Source: Alphaproteobacteria bacterium AO1-B
GTDB taxonomy: Bacteria > Pseudomonadota > Alphaproteobacteria > Rhizobiales > Stappiaceae
Direction: 5' to 3'
Assembly: GCA_001890945.1 (NCBI GenBank)
Contig: MLAX01000001.1
Coordinates: 806,001 to 870,000 of the forward strand
Length of the DNA stretch: 64,000 nucleotides
Shown: positions 9,423 to 18,885 of the stretch, piece after piece
Numbering within the stretch: the first letter of the stretch is position 1
Layout of the letters: each line of letters opens with the position of its first letter
Made by a program: the position numbers and the translations under genes
The notes under the pieces: generated by a model
What the model was told of the DNA's origin: nothing
Seen by the model: the letters and a program-made list of their open reading frames with translations, nothing else
Database searches by the model: none

Positions 9423-10754
9423 ATGAGGCTCAAATTCTGGATAGGTGCCGTTGTTGCCTGCTGTCTTGGAGTTCAAGCAAGCGCCCAAGACGCGAAACCG
9501 AAGATTCTGATCAAGAACGTGCACATCTTTGATGGCGTCAACGAGGCGCGCATCGAAAATGCCAGCGTTCTTATAGAAGGCAATCTCATCGCGTCCATTT
9601 CTACCGATGAAATCGATGGCGCGGAAGCAACGATCATTAATGGCGAGGGGCGCACCATGATCCCCGGCCTGATCGATGTGCACTGGCATACAACCTATGC
9701 CTACACGCCCGCGACAGTGCTTATTTTTAACCAGGGCGACATGTCCGAAGTGGCAATCCGGAGTATGACGGGCGCAAAAGAAACCCTTATGCGGGGGTTC
9801 ACGACCGTGCGGGACCCAGGCGGCAATCCCTTTGCCATCAAGAAACTGATCGACAGCGGGGACTATCCCGGCCATCGCATCCTGCCGTCCGGGCCCTTCA
9901 TGAGCCAAACGTCCGGTCACGCGGATTTTCACAGTCTCTTGGAGAACCCAAGAAGTTCAAATGCCGAACTCAGTTACTGGGAACGGAATATGATGGCGAT
10001 GGTGTCCGACGGTGTACCGGAGGTACGCAAACGGACGCGTGAGATCCTCAAGTACGGGGCCACACAGGTCAAGATCACGACCGGTGGCGGGGTTTCTTCT
10101 CAGTTCGATCCGCTCGATGTCAGCGAATACTCCGTTGATGAGATCCGGGCAGTCGTCGAAGAAGCAACCAACTTCAACACATATGTACTCGCACACGTCA
10201 TGACAGACGAGGGCATTCGCACTTCTGTAGAAAATGGTGTGATGAGCATTGAGCACGGGTTCTTTGCCTCGCGGGAAACTCTTGAACTCATGAAGGAAAA
10301 AGGCGCCTGGCTCAGCCCTCAGGCTATGTTTGAACAAGACATGGTATGGGACAGCCCGGTCAGTGCAGCCAAATACAAACAAGTGACTGATGCGGTAGAC
10401 CAGCTGTATCCGATGGCTGTAGAGGTGGGGGTCAACCTTGCGTTTGGAACGGATCAGCTATTGGATCCGACAAAAGCATTTCAGCAGAGCATCTTGCTGG
10501 CGCGCTTGGGCAAATGGATGACGCCCTATCAAGCGCTGAAAATAGCGACTTCTGAAAATGCCAAACTCCTGGAGCTCAGCGGGCCACGTCATCCCTATCA
10601 GGACGGTCCGCTTGGCGTGATCAAGGAGGGTGCTTATGCGGATCTGATACTTGTCGATGGTAACCCGCTGGAGGATCTCGAGTTGGTCGCAAACCCAGGT
10701 GAAACCTTCGATCTGATCATGAAAGACGGCGTTGTCTATAAGAACGAGCTCTAA
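9423..10754 (+). CDS. Exported metal-dependent amidohydrolase
   Basis: A 443-residue amidohydrolase-superfamily enzyme with an N-terminal export signal. The start at ATG 9423 is chosen because GGAGG lies seven bases upstream and the signal peptide then begins directly (MRLKFWIGAVV). Cleavage after ASA at residue 21 is likely; VVAC at 10-13 also fits a lipobox, so lipidation is possible. Metal-site residues in order: D85-V-H87-W-H89, K217 (VKITTGGG), H258 (LAHVMTDEG), H278 (IEHGF) and D344 (FGTD). This pattern is that of imidazolonepropionase-like or Xaa-Pro dipeptidase-like amidohydrolases. The substrate is unknown. A DUF3299 gene follows after 13 bp, evidently in the same transcript. Confidence 0.88.
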   Translation: MRLKFWIGAVVACCLGVQASAQDAKPKILIKNVHIFDGVNEARIENASVLIEGNLIASISTDEIDGAEATIINGEGRTMIPGLIDVHWHTTYAYTPATVLIFNQGDMSEVAIRSMTGAKETLMRGFTTVRDPGGNPFAIKKLIDSGDYPGHRILPSGPFMSQTSGHADFHSLLENPRSSNAELSYWERNMMAMVSDGVPEVRKRTREILKYGATQVKITTGGGVSSQFDPLDVSEYSVDEIRAVVEEATNFNTYVLAHVMTDEGIRTSVENGVMSIEHGFFASRETLELMKEKGAWLSPQAMFEQDMVWDSPVSAAKYKQVTDAVDQLYPMAVEVGVNLAFGTDQLLDPTKAFQQSILLARLGKWMTPYQALKIATSENAKLLELSGPRHPYQDGPLGVIKEGAYADLILVDGNPLEDLELVANPGETFDLIMKDGVVYKNEL

Positions 10755-10767
10755 TGGGAGAAAACGG

Positions 10768-11505
10768 ATGCGTATGACGGCTTGTCTTGTCAGTTTCCTC
10801 CTGTTTGTGCTGCCCGCTTCCGCAACGCAGATTGGGGCAGATTGGTCGCAACTTATCGATCAGAACGCTCGGACTTTTGAGGACCCGTTTAAGGCCCTTA
10901 CAGTGTCCCAGCTTAGCGATGTCGCGACAGTTGCGCGCTTGCGGCAAAGACTGAACCGGGAAGAGCTCACGGAAGACGAGAAGACGCTGATTTTGTCGCG
11001 ACTTGAGCTTAAAGAAACGTCGCTCTCAAAAGCAGGTATCGATTTCGACTGGCTGATCTCCCAGCGCTGGATTGTGGCTGACAAGCGAAAGAAGGCTGCC
11101 TGGTCAGTCAACGGGTACCTGGACGGACAAACGATCATTATCAAGGGGTATTTCTTGTTAGCTGGTTCCCTGTCCGAAAAGAAGCTGTTGACCTATCTCG
11201 TACCGGAAATTGGTATGTGCGCGCATGTGCCGCCGCCAGCGCCCAACAACCTTGTCCGTTTAGCGTTGCCAGAGGAGATGGAGCTTCCGGAGAAACTGTT
11301 CACACCTGTCGAAATCGTTGGAACCCTCAGATCTGCTCCTGACAGCATAACTGCACGGGTGGTGGACGGCCCTGTTAAGATGGCCAGTGCATGGGAGTTA
11401 TCGGTCGATAGTATGAACGTGTTTGAGAGGGTTTCCTCTGAAGCCACTGGGAACTGGCCAGTGGCGATGCAAGCAAGCAAGCACTTAAGGGCGCTCAATC
11501 GTTAG
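10768..11505 (+). CDS. Exported DUF3299-like protein
   Basis: A 245-residue protein with a clear signal peptide (MRMTACLVSFLLFVLPASA, cleaved before TQIGADW). The C-terminal half contains the DUF3299 hallmark: an IIIKGYFL strand, then GMCAHVPPPAPNN, a variant of the family's C-I-H-x-P-P-P-P-x-N-Q block. The function of this family is not known; its Cys/His/Pro block suggests metal or ligand binding. ATG 10768 is preceded by GGGAG with seven bases between, and 13 bp separate it from the amidohydrolase stop, so the two exported proteins are almost certainly co-expressed. The N-terminal half (residues 20-110) is helical and charged and shows no domain that I recognise. Confidence 0.78.
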   Translation: MRMTACLVSFLLFVLPASATQIGADWSQLIDQNARTFEDPFKALTVSQLSDVATVARLRQRLNREELTEDEKTLILSRLELKETSLSKAGIDFDWLISQRWIVADKRKKAAWSVNGYLDGQTIIIKGYFLLAGSLSEKKLLTYLVPEIGMCAHVPPPAPNNLVRLALPEEMELPEKLFTPVEIVGTLRSAPDSITARVVDGPVKMASAWELSVDSMNVFERVSSEATGNWPVAMQASKHLRALNR

Positions 11506-11552
11506 GTTCTTGGCAACAAAGCAAACGTCCGTTTCTCGCCCCGTGCAACCCC

Positions 11553-12428
11553 TCACCAGGACAGCCGCGGGATCGCGGCGCGGGCCCGAAGACCTTCTTC
11601 GATGAGGCGCTTGCGGATCAGGTGTTCTTCCGGGGCTTCGCTCGGTCCAAAATCCGAGGCATGAATGCCGGCAGTGATGAACAGAACGTCGATGTCCTGG
11701 GACACCGCGCCGCGAATGTCGGTCGGCAGGCCATCGCCGATCGCCAGAACGTCTTCTTTTGCGATTGTTGTCCCGGCGTGCTCGGCCAAACGGCGCAGAC
11801 CCGCCTCATAGATCGGTGCGTGCGGTTTGCCGAGAATGGCAACTTCACCGCCGAGGTCTTCATAGAGCCGCGCGAGCGCTCCGGCACACCAGACCAGCTT
11901 GTCGCCGCGTTCCACAACAATATCCGGATTGGCGCAGATCATCAGCAGCTTGCGCGCCGCGAGTTTTTGCAAGCGCTCCCGGTAATCGTCCGGCGTTTCG
12001 GTCTCGTCATCGCGGAAACCGGTGCAGCTGATGGCTTCCGCATCCTCGTCAACGCTGGTGAAGGTTGCTTCCAGATTGTGATAGAGCGGCTGGTCCCGGT
12101 CCGGTCCGATGTGCAGCAGCGTCTTGGAACCTTGCGCTTCCAAGACTTCGCGGGTGACATCGCCTGAGCTGACGATGCTGTCGTAAGCCTCTTCCGGCAC
12201 GCCCATGTTCGTCAGCATTTCAGCGACATATTTTGCCGGCCGCGGGGCATTCGTGATCAGAACCACATGGCCACCGGTTTCTTCCCGGAAGCGCCGCAAT
12301 GCGATATGCGCATCTTCAAAGGCGGATACACCGTTGTGCAGCACGCCCCAGACATCGCACAAGATCCCTTTGTACTGCGGGGCAAGGGCATGGAGCCCGT
12401 CAACAAGAAGCGGTGCAGAAACGGTCAT
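11553..12428 (-). CDS. HAD-superfamily class IIA hydrolase (TIGR01459-like)
   Basis: A 291-residue phosphatase of the NagD/class IIA HAD type. Motif I is seen as [13 protein letters not shown] (about residues 20-32, nucleophile Asp in CDVW). Motif II is VLITNAPR (ITNA). The class IIA cap follows, then [11 protein letters not shown] (motif III Lys), and motif IV is [14 protein letters not shown]. The variant D-V-W-G in motif I is typical of the TIGR01459 subfamily common in alphaproteobacteria, whose substrate is not established. It is divergent from mutL, with 112 bp between the start codons for both promoters. Confidence 0.9.
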   Translation of the reverse strand: MTVSAPLLVDGLHALAPQYKGILCDVWGVLHNGVSAFEDAHIALRRFREETGGHVVLITNAPRPAKYVAEMLTNMGVPEEAYDSIVSSGDVTREVLEAQGSKTLLHIGPDRDQPLYHNLEATFTSVDEDAEAISCTGFRDDETETPDDYRERLQKLAARKLLMICANPDIVVERGDKLVWCAGALARLYEDLGGEVAILGKPHAPIYEAGLRRLAEHAGTTIAKEDVLAIGDGLPTDIRGAVSQDIDVLFITAGIHASDFGPSEAPEEHLIRKRLIEEGLRARAAIPRLSW

Positions 12429-12540
12429 GGCGGCTCACTCGGATGAGAAATTATCTGATAGGATTGCACGGAATCGAAGTAAATCCGGCGCGGACCATAT
12501 CCGAAGCGCGCGCCAAACGGAACCAATCAAAGGGCAATTC

Positions 12541-14436
12541 ATGCAGGTCAGGCAACTTGGCGAACAAGTGATCAATCAGATCGCCGCCGGCGAGGTCATT
12601 GAACGGCCTGCCAGCGTGATCAAGGAGCTGGTTGAAAACGCCGTTGATGCCGGGGCGTCGCAAATCGACATCGTTACCGCCGCGGGCGGCAAAACGCTGA
12701 TGCGGGTCGCCGATGACGGGGCCGGCATGCGTCAGGACGATCTCAAGCTGGCCATCCGCCGTCACTGCACCTCCAAGATTTCCGATGATGACCTCTTTGA
12801 TATCCGAACGCTCGGGTTTCGGGGGGAGGCGTTGCCGTCGATTGGCTCCGTGGCCCGTCTCGTCATTCAGACCCGCCACGGCGAAGAAGACCACGCTTGG
12901 GCAATCGCCGTGGAAGGCGGCAAGGAACAGCCGATTGTGCCTGCCGCCCGCTCAAAAGGCACCCAGGTTGAAGTCCGTGATTTGTTCTTTGCAACACCGG
13001 CTCGCTTGAAATTCTTGAAGTCCGACCGCGCGGAAGCCGCCGCCATCACCGAGATCGTCAAGCGGATTGCGCTTGCCTATCCGCAAATCGGGTTTTCACT
13101 GTCCGGTGCCGACCGTCAGCCGCAATCCTGGCCGGCAGCGCGCGGAGACGAGCCGCATCTGGCCCGGATCGCTCAGATTTTAGGGCCCGATTTCGTCGAC
13201 AACGCCATGGAGATTGATGCGGCGCGGGAAGGGGTCCGGCTCACCGGGTATGCTGGTTTGCCCACCCATCACAGGGGCAATGCCCAGCATCAGTTCTTTT
13301 TTGTCAATGGCCGACCTGTGAAGGACAAGCTGCTCTTGTCCGGTTTGCGCGGGGCTTACGCAGACGTTCTTGCGCGTGATCGTCATCCGGTGGTGGTTCT
13401 CTTCATCGATCTGGATCCGGCGCTGGTGGACGTGAACGTCCATCCGGCCAAATCCGATGTGCGGTTTCGCGATGCGCAGTTGGTCCGCGGCCTGCTTGTC
13501 GGGGCGATCAAACATGCGCTGGTCCAAGCGGGGCACCGGTCGTCGACGTCCAACGCAGCCGTCGCCTTGGATGCGCTTCGAAAACAATCTCCACAACCGG
13601 GATGGCGATCCGGTGCCACTTCTCCCGCTTACGGTTCTGCAGCGAGCGGATCGGCAAGTGCGCACGGGTTCGGTGCAACGGCAACCGCGGAGCGCTGGGC
13701 GCCAGAGGCCTTTCGGCCTTTGGAGACGGCACCAAATCCTGTGCCGGGATTTGCTGAAGACCGGGTTTCAGAGGTCCAGAACGGCTTTTCTGCTTTGGCC
13801 ACACCCTCAGCCGATGCGCGGGCGCATGATGTTCCGCTGGCCTCGGAGAAAACCGAGCTGCCACTTGGCGCCGCGCGGGCACAGGTCCATGAAACCTACA
13901 TCATCGCGCAAACAGAAGATGGCGTTGTTATCGTCGATCAGCACGCAGCGCACGAACGGCTTGTCTATGAGCGCCTGAAGGAGGCCTTGGCCAAAAAGGA
14001 TGTTGCCCGGCAAATCCTTTTGATCCCGGAGGTTGTCGACTTGCCGGAAGAAGATGCGGCCCGACTGGCGGAACGCGCGGAGGATCTGGAAAAGGTCGGC
14101 TTGTCGCTTGAGGCTTTTGGGCCGGGTGCAATCGCGGTTCGCGAAACGCCGGCCATTCTTGGCGATATGGACATTCAGGGCATGGTGCGCACGCTCGCCG
14201 ATGAACTGGCCGAGTGGGAGACTGCCGACAGTCTCCGGGAGAAACTTGACCACGTTGCCGCCACGATGGCCTGTCATGGCTCGGTACGGGCCGGACGCCG
14301 CATGCGGCCGGAAGAAATGGACGCGCTCTTGCGCGACATGGAAGCAACACCACTTTCTGGGCAGTGCAACCATGGGCGCCCGACCTGGGTTGAACTGAAG
14401 CTCAGCGATATCGAAAAGCTTTTCGGCCGCAAGTAA
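12541..14436 (+). CDS. mutL: DNA mismatch repair endonuclease MutL
   Basis: MutL couples MutS mismatch recognition to strand incision. ATG 12541 gives the canonical beginning [19 protein letters not shown]; the longer open frame upstream is not used. The product has 631 residues. The GHKL ATPase domain has E29 and N33 ([12 protein letters not shown]), DDGAGM and GFRGEAL. A variable Pro/Ala/Ser-rich linker spans about residues 330-440. The C-terminal dimerisation domain holds the endonuclease motif [12 protein letters not shown] (DQHA-x2-E-x4-E) plus ACHGSVRAG and CNHGRPTW, so this MutL should nick DNA itself, as expected for bacteria without MutH. Its 3' end is followed by a separate alpha/beta hydrolase gene. 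Confidence 0.97.
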   Translation: MQVRQLGEQVINQIAAGEVIERPASVIKELVENAVDAGASQIDIVTAAGGKTLMRVADDGAGMRQDDLKLAIRRHCTSKISDDDLFDIRTLGFRGEALPSIGSVARLVIQTRHGEEDHAWAIAVEGGKEQPIVPAARSKGTQVEVRDLFFATPARLKFLKSDRAEAAAITEIVKRIALAYPQIGFSLSGADRQPQSWPAARGDEPHLARIAQILGPDFVDNAMEIDAAREGVRLTGYAGLPTHHRGNAQHQFFFVNGRPVKDKLLLSGLRGAYADVLARDRHPVVVLFIDLDPALVDVNVHPAKSDVRFRDAQLVRGLLVGAIKHALVQAGHRSSTSNAAVALDALRKQSPQPGWRSGATSPAYGSAASGSASAHGFGATATAERWAPEAFRPLETAPNPVPGFAEDRVSEVQNGFSALATPSADARAHDVPLASEKTELPLGAARAQVHETYIIAQTEDGVVIVDQHAAHERLVYERLKEALAKKDVARQILLIPEVVDLPEEDAARLAERAEDLEKVGLSLEAFGPGAIAVRETPAILGDMDIQGMVRTLADELAEWETADSLREKLDHVAATMACHGSVRAGRRMRPEEMDALLRDMEATPLSGQCNHGRPTWVELKLSDIEKLFGRK

Positions 14437-14492
14437 CAGCCAGTGGGAACTCCGTCCCGTACGGCGAGATCGGCAACCGTACGGAGACCGGA

Positions 14493-15377
14493 ATGACCGC
14501 AGAAGACAGCAACAACAGCACACCGCCTGCACGGGACGGCACTGGAACCGCGCGGAAGGTTGGCAGGACTGTCAGAAAGGTCCTGGTCGCTGGCGCGATC
14601 GCCTATGGCATTGTGGCCGGCTACATGTACCTCAATCAGCGGAATTTCGTTTTTGTGCCAACCGGTGAACTTGAATCCCCGGAGGCAAAAGGGCTGGAGA
14701 ACGTCACCGTCGAAACGGTCTCAATGCAAGACGGCACCAACGTGACCGTTTGGACGTCTGAGGGGCGTGAAAACACGCCAGTCGTTCTTTATTTCCACGG
14801 CAACTCCAGCAATTTGTCCACGCGCCACAAGCGCTTTGCGCAGGTTCTGGACAGTGGCTTCGGGCTCTATGCGCCGAGTTATCGCGGCTATCCGGGAAGT
14901 GAAGGCGCTCCGTCCGAGGCAGCCTTCATTCAAGATGCGCTGGAGCATTTTGACAAGGTCTCGGCAACTGGCCGACCGGTCATCGTGCACGGTGAGAGCC
15001 TGGGTACAGGTGTTGCCACTGCCGTCGCAGAACAGCGCCCGGACGCTGAGTTGCTCGTTCTGGAAGCGCCCTATACGGCTCTCGTTGACATTGCATCCGA
15101 GCAATATCCCTGGTTGCCCGTGTCAGTGCTCATGAAGGATCCAATGCCGACGCGGGAGCGGATTCAGAACATTCAAAGCCCGGTTCTAATCGTGCATGGA
15201 ACGGATGACCGGGTGATCCCTGTGGCGCACGGAGAACGCTTGTACGAGCTGGCGCCTGAGCCGAAGACACTCAAGATCGTTGAAGGCGTCAGCCACAGCG
15301 GTCTTTGGGGCAACGGTCTCTGGGACGCGGTCCAAGACGCTTATTGCACCTCGAAGGTCGAAACGCGCACCTGTTGA
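14493..15377 (+). CDS. Membrane-anchored alpha/beta hydrolase (BEM46-like)
   Basis: A 294-residue serine hydrolase with one N-terminal hydrophobic segment (about residues 30-46, VLVAGAIAYGIVAGYMYL) that probably anchors it in the inner membrane. Features of the BEM46/ABHD13-type fold are the oxyanion-hole motif LYFHGNSSN, the loop YAPSYRGYPGSEG, the nucleophile elbow HGESLGTG, an acid in VHGTDDRV, and a C-terminal His in EGVSHSG. The substrate is unknown. The 56 bp between mutL and this gene contain two copies of the palindrome CCGTACGG (14457-14464 and 14477-14484), which could fold into a hairpin just ahead of the start. Confidence 0.87.
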   Translation: MTAEDSNNSTPPARDGTGTARKVGRTVRKVLVAGAIAYGIVAGYMYLNQRNFVFVPTGELESPEAKGLENVTVETVSMQDGTNVTVWTSEGRENTPVVLYFHGNSSNLSTRHKRFAQVLDSGFGLYAPSYRGYPGSEGAPSEAAFIQDALEHFDKVSATGRPVIVHGESLGTGVATAVAEQRPDAELLVLEAPYTALVDIASEQYPWLPVSVLMKDPMPTRERIQNIQSPVLIVHGTDDRVIPVAHGERLYELAPEPKTLKIVEGVSHSGLWGNGLWDAVQDAYCTSKVETRTC

Positions 15378-15466
15378 GTTAGGGCAAAAACCAAAGCCGG
15401 ACAGCGATCAGGGTTGTCCGTGTGCATCACGCACTGCGCGGTAATGCCCGAAGTCTTCCCCGCGGC

Positions 15467-16630
15467 TCAAAACGTCTTCTGAACCCGAAGCGTTGTGTAG
15501 ATTTCATCCGTATCGGAAAGCCCGGAGGCCCTATCGAAATCGACGTTCCGGTATTGCATTTCAGCGCCAATATCCAGACTGGAAACCGGTGACCACACGA
15601 GATTTCCGGTCACAGTCCATTGATTGAAATCGTAACTGTCCAAGGCGGCATCGACGGTGTGGTAACCACCTTCCAGATTGGCCGTGACCGTGTCGGTTAC
15701 GGCGTGACGCCAGCCCCCGGCAACGTTCCATGTTTTTGTTGTTTTGGTGGACCCGCCAACATTGATGGCGTCGGTGATCCGGCCGTTCCAGCTATCGAGT
15801 GGGAAACGGCTTGCGCCATCGGAATAGCCCACTTGGAGAACAACTTTGTCCCGGTCACCAAGGAAGGGAACCTTGATCTCCGTGCCGGCTCCGACAGCCC
15901 AGCCCAGAGCAGATTCTGATGCCGTGTCGACGAAATAGACTTGGTGTAATGCGCCCATGATTTGCGCGGAACCCCAGGCCTGATCGATCCGGATGTTGGC
16001 GACAGCGTCTGGGATCTTAAAGCCGCCATACCCGTTGGCGTTCGGAGAAATCAGTTCCACCCGGCGGGATACCGGACTTTCAATTGAAAGGCTGGCGGAC
16101 ACTCCGTTGCCGAATGCACGGGTATAGGCAGCAACGTTTGATTTGGTATCGGAGTAGGAGGTGACCCGGGCGCCGAAAGAATAACCTGTCCAGAAATCCC
16201 AAAACGATTGAGCCCGGCCAAAGGTGAACCCGCCGAACTGGATGAAGCTGTACTCCAGCTCCAAGGAGTTGGAGCTGCTGTCGTTGTCGTTTGTCACGAA
16301 GACGGCGTTGTAGGTACGCAGCAACCCGTATTCCGTTGCGGTACGCGAATCCAGATAGCTGTAGCCGCGGGCCCGGAACGTTGTTCCTGTCGCTGCCTTG
16401 TCTGACCAATTGTTCGGTCCGCTGCCATAATTGTTCAGCCGGGCTTCAATACGAACGCGGCCTCCAACACGCAGGCAGGTTTCCGTGCCCGGCAGGTAAA
16501 AGAACCGGTTGCCGTAGGCATCACAAATCCGCAGGTAGTCTATCGGTTCTGGTGCGACGGGAAGGTCAGCGGCGAATGCGGGACCGGCGAGCATCAGCAT
16601 GCTCGCTCCAATGATGGCAGATCTGATCAT
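15467..16630 (-). CDS. Outer-membrane porin (alphaproteobacterial Porin_2 / Omp2 type)
   Basis: A 387-residue trimeric beta-barrel porin. A 20-residue signal peptide ends at GPAFA before ADLPVAPEPIDYL. The mature N terminus has the family's paired cysteines (RICDAYGNRFFYLPGTETC) and LRVGGRVRIEARL. Alternating aromatic strands continue to the end (TLRVQKTF), a terminal Phe that suits BAM-dependent insertion. Related proteins (Brucella Omp2b and rhizobial RopA-like porins) give general diffusion of small hydrophilic solutes. It is transcribed alone, with 130 bp upstream before the end of tadA. Confidence 0.93.
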   Translation of the reverse strand: MIRSAIIGASMLMLAGPAFAADLPVAPEPIDYLRICDAYGNRFFYLPGTETCLRVGGRVRIEARLNNYGSGPNNWSDKAATGTTFRARGYSYLDSRTATEYGLLRTYNAVFVTNDNDSSSNSLELEYSFIQFGGFTFGRAQSFWDFWTGYSFGARVTSYSDTKSNVAAYTRAFGNGVSASLSIESPVSRRVELISPNANGYGGFKIPDAVANIRIDQAWGSAQIMGALHQVYFVDTASESALGWAVGAGTEIKVPFLGDRDKVVLQVGYSDGASRFPLDSWNGRITDAINVGGSTKTTKTWNVAGGWRHAVTDTVTANLEGGYHTVDAALDSYDFNQWTVTGNLVWSPVSSLDIGAEMQYRNVDFDRASGLSDTDEIYTTLRVQKTF

Positions 16631-16760
16631 GACGCGATGTCTCGACAGTTTAATGGTTCGCGAGCCGTTACCATAGCGTGTCTTGCATGACAGTTTTCAG
16701 CGTAGTCAGGGTGTTCGTGAATTCACCTGTGCTTCGTTGCAATTGCGCAACAGAGTGTGG

Positions 16761-17228
16761 TCAGCGCCGGCCTTGGAAAAATCCCTTTAAGAGAGCTGCC
16801 GATTGGCGTTCTCCTATACCGGCATATGTCTCGGGGGCGTGGTGGCAAATAGGCTGACAGAAAAAGCGGGTTCCGTGGTCGACAGCGCCGCCCTTTTCGT
16901 CTCCGGCACCATAATAAAGCCGGCGGATCCGGGCAAAGGAAATGGCGCCGGCGCACATGGCGCATGGCTCCAGCGTAACATAGAGATCGCACTCCGGAAG
17001 CCGCTGGGAATTTAGCGCGGCGCAGGCCGCGCGGATAACCAGGACTTCGGCATGTGCGGTCGGGTCGCTCAGTTCCAGGGTCCGGTTGCCGTCCCGGGCC
17101 AAGATCTCCCCGTTGCGCACCAGAACGGCACCCACGGGGACTTCACCGCGTTCCGCAGCCGCCGCAGCTTCCTCCAGGGCGATATCCATGAAGGTCTTTT
17201 CGGCAAAGTTGTTGTCTTGAGAGGTCAT
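16761..17228 (-). CDS. tadA: tRNA-specific adenosine deaminase
   Basis: TadA converts A34 to inosine in the tRNA-Arg(ACG) anticodon. The 155-residue protein shows the zinc/proton-shuttle motifs of cytidine-deaminase-fold enzymes: TAHAEVLVIR (H and catalytic E) and LEPCAMCAGAI (two zinc cysteines). VPVGAVLVRNGE forms the N-terminal strands. The C terminus (SAALLKGFFQGRR) matches TadA, whose C-terminal helix ends in FF-rich residues. The gene is divergent from rluB with 160 bp between, so two RNA-modification genes share this intergenic region. Confidence 0.93.
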   Translation of the reverse strand: MTSQDNNFAEKTFMDIALEEAAAAAERGEVPVGAVLVRNGEILARDGNRTLELSDPTAHAEVLVIRAACAALNSQRLPECDLYVTLEPCAMCAGAISFARIRRLYYGAGDEKGGAVDHGTRFFCQPICHHAPETYAGIGERQSAALLKGFFQGRR

Positions 17229-17388
17229 GCCGTCTTTTCCATATCCGCCGTTTTAAGGCGGTACGGGTCATCCGTCAGCTGCAAAAGTACGAGAATTTGG
17301 GATCCGGATACCGTCTTCGGGTACGATTACTTTGAAATGGTGAAAACAAGCGATTCCCGAACGCGTTCTGCTCTGCTATGACGCGCCT

Positions 17389-18885
17389 ATGACGACAAAG
17401 AAATTCCCTCCGAAACGGTCTGGCCCGGACAACGGCCGGAACCGACCCAAACGCGCAGCAGACAACCGTGGTCCGCGCAAGCCAGCGCCGAGCAAATCCG
17501 CTCCCAAAGCCGGCGAGGCAGGTGACGCACCGCGCGTAACCATTCCTGACACAGACAGCGGCGAACGCATCGCCAAGGTCATGGCCCGTGCCGGCTTGTG
17601 CTCCCGCCGGGAGGCTGAGACCTGGGTCATGAACGGCCGGGTCGAGGTCAATGGCAAGGTATTGACCACGCCAGCAGTCACGGTCACCGGCAAGGACAAG
17701 GTTCTGGTGGACGGCGAACCTCTCCCGATGCGCGAACGGACACGGCTGTGGCTCTACCACAAGCCGCGCGGCCTGGTGACGACCAACAAAGATCCGGAAG
17801 GCCGGCCGACGGTGTTCGACCGCCTACCGGATGATCTTCCGCGGGTCTTGACCGTTGGGCGTCTCGACATCAATACCGAAGGCTTGTTGCTGCTGACCAA
17901 TGATGGTGGTCTTGCCCGGGTCCTGGAATTGCCTGCAACCGGTTGGCTGCGCCGCTACCGCGTGCGCGCCTTTGGCAAGATTACACAGGCCGAACTTGAT
18001 ACCTTGAATGACGGTGTGGCGATTGACGGCGTGCTCTATGGCGCGATCGAGGCGACACTGGACAAGGAACAGGGCGGCAATGTCTGGATGACGGTTGGTC
18101 TGCGAGAGGGCAAGAACCGCGAAGTCAAACGCGTCCTTGAGCATCTGGGGATGTCGGTCAACCGGCTGATCCGCCTATCCTATGGTCCATTCCAGCTCAT
18201 GGATCTGGCCGAAGGAGATGTGCGAGAAATTCGTGGCCGTGTTCTTCGCGACCAACTGGGAGATGCCTTGGCGGAAGAGGCAGCCGCCGACTTCGATGCG
18301 CCTATCTTCCATATGCCGAAGCATGAAGAGGACAAGAAAAGGTCCGGTCCGCGCGGCGGCGGCCGGGAGGGCTCCTCAGAAAAGGGCCAGGGCAAATGGC
18401 TGACGGCCCGTGAAGGTAAGTCGGCGACGGATCGAAAGAAAGCCTCGCGGAGCGACGACGGTGGTCCAAAACAGGGCAAACGGAGAAACGAAGGGCCACG
18501 CCGGGAGAAAGTCTCACCGCGGTCAAAGTTCCGCATGACGTCCGAACCGCGGTTTCGCAAGGATTACAACGAGGAGCGTCCGACCCTGCCGCAACGCCGG
18601 ATTTGGGGAGATGAAGGCCTCGTTGAGGACAAACAGCAGGAGCGTCGCACAAACCGCGACAAAGGTGATCGGAAGGACGGACCTCGCGAAGACCGTCCGT
18701 TCCGCGGCGACCGGCCAGAGCGCGGCAATCGCTCAGATCAAGGTGGACGGTCAGAAGGGCGGGATCGCGCAGGCCGTGGTGACCGCCCGGATCGGGGCGA
18801 CCGGTCAGGCCGCAGTGGCCGCCCAGATCGCGGCGGCCGTCCGGATCGCGGTGGCCGTCCGCCGCGCCGCGGAGACCGTTCGTGA
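17389..18885 (+). CDS. rluB: 23S rRNA pseudouridine synthase (RluB type) with long Arg/Gly/Asp-rich tail
   Basis: This RsuA/RluB-family enzyme isomerises a uridine in large-subunit rRNA. The order of segments in the 498-residue protein is: a basic disordered N terminus (residues 1-55); an S4 RNA-binding domain (about 60-105, RIAKVMARAGLCSRREAE); the catalytic domain with LTVGRLDINTEGLLLLTND, where the Asp of GRLD is the nucleophile, and GKNREVKRVLEHLG; and an Arg/Gly/Asp/Lys-rich tail from about residue 300 to the end. The tail ends in repeats such as RPDRGGRPDRGGR. The tail is much longer than in E. coli RluB and probably adds nonspecific RNA binding. The rsmD start overlaps its stop (GTGA). 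Confidence 0.93.
   Translation: MTTKKFPPKRSGPDNGRNRPKRAADNRGPRKPAPSKSAPKAGEAGDAPRVTIPDTDSGERIAKVMARAGLCSRREAETWVMNGRVEVNGKVLTTPAVTVTGKDKVLVDGEPLPMRERTRLWLYHKPRGLVTTNKDPEGRPTVFDRLPDDLPRVLTVGRLDINTEGLLLLTNDGGLARVLELPATGWLRRYRVRAFGKITQAELDTLNDGVAIDGVLYGAIEATLDKEQGGNVWMTVGLREGKNREVKRVLEHLGMSVNRLIRLSYGPFQLMDLAEGDVREIRGRVLRDQLGDALAEEAAADFDAPIFHMPKHEEDKKRSGPRGGGREGSSEKGQGKWLTAREGKSATDRKKASRSDDGGPKQGKRRNEGPRREKVSPRSKFRMTSEPRFRKDYNEERPTLPQRRIWGDEGLVEDKQQERRTNRDKGDRKDGPREDRPFRGDRPERGNRSDQGGRSEGRDRAGRGDRPDRGDRSGRSGRPDRGGRPDRGGRPPRRGDRS

Noticed and set aside
12205-12540. 112-codon N-terminal extension of mutL
   Set aside because: It overlaps the divergent HAD gene, and the canonical MutL N terminus begins at 12541.
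14457-14484. Two CCGTACGG palindromes between mutL and the hydrolase gene
   Set aside because: They can pair, but the stem is short and no T run follows, so no separate regulatory feature is claimed.
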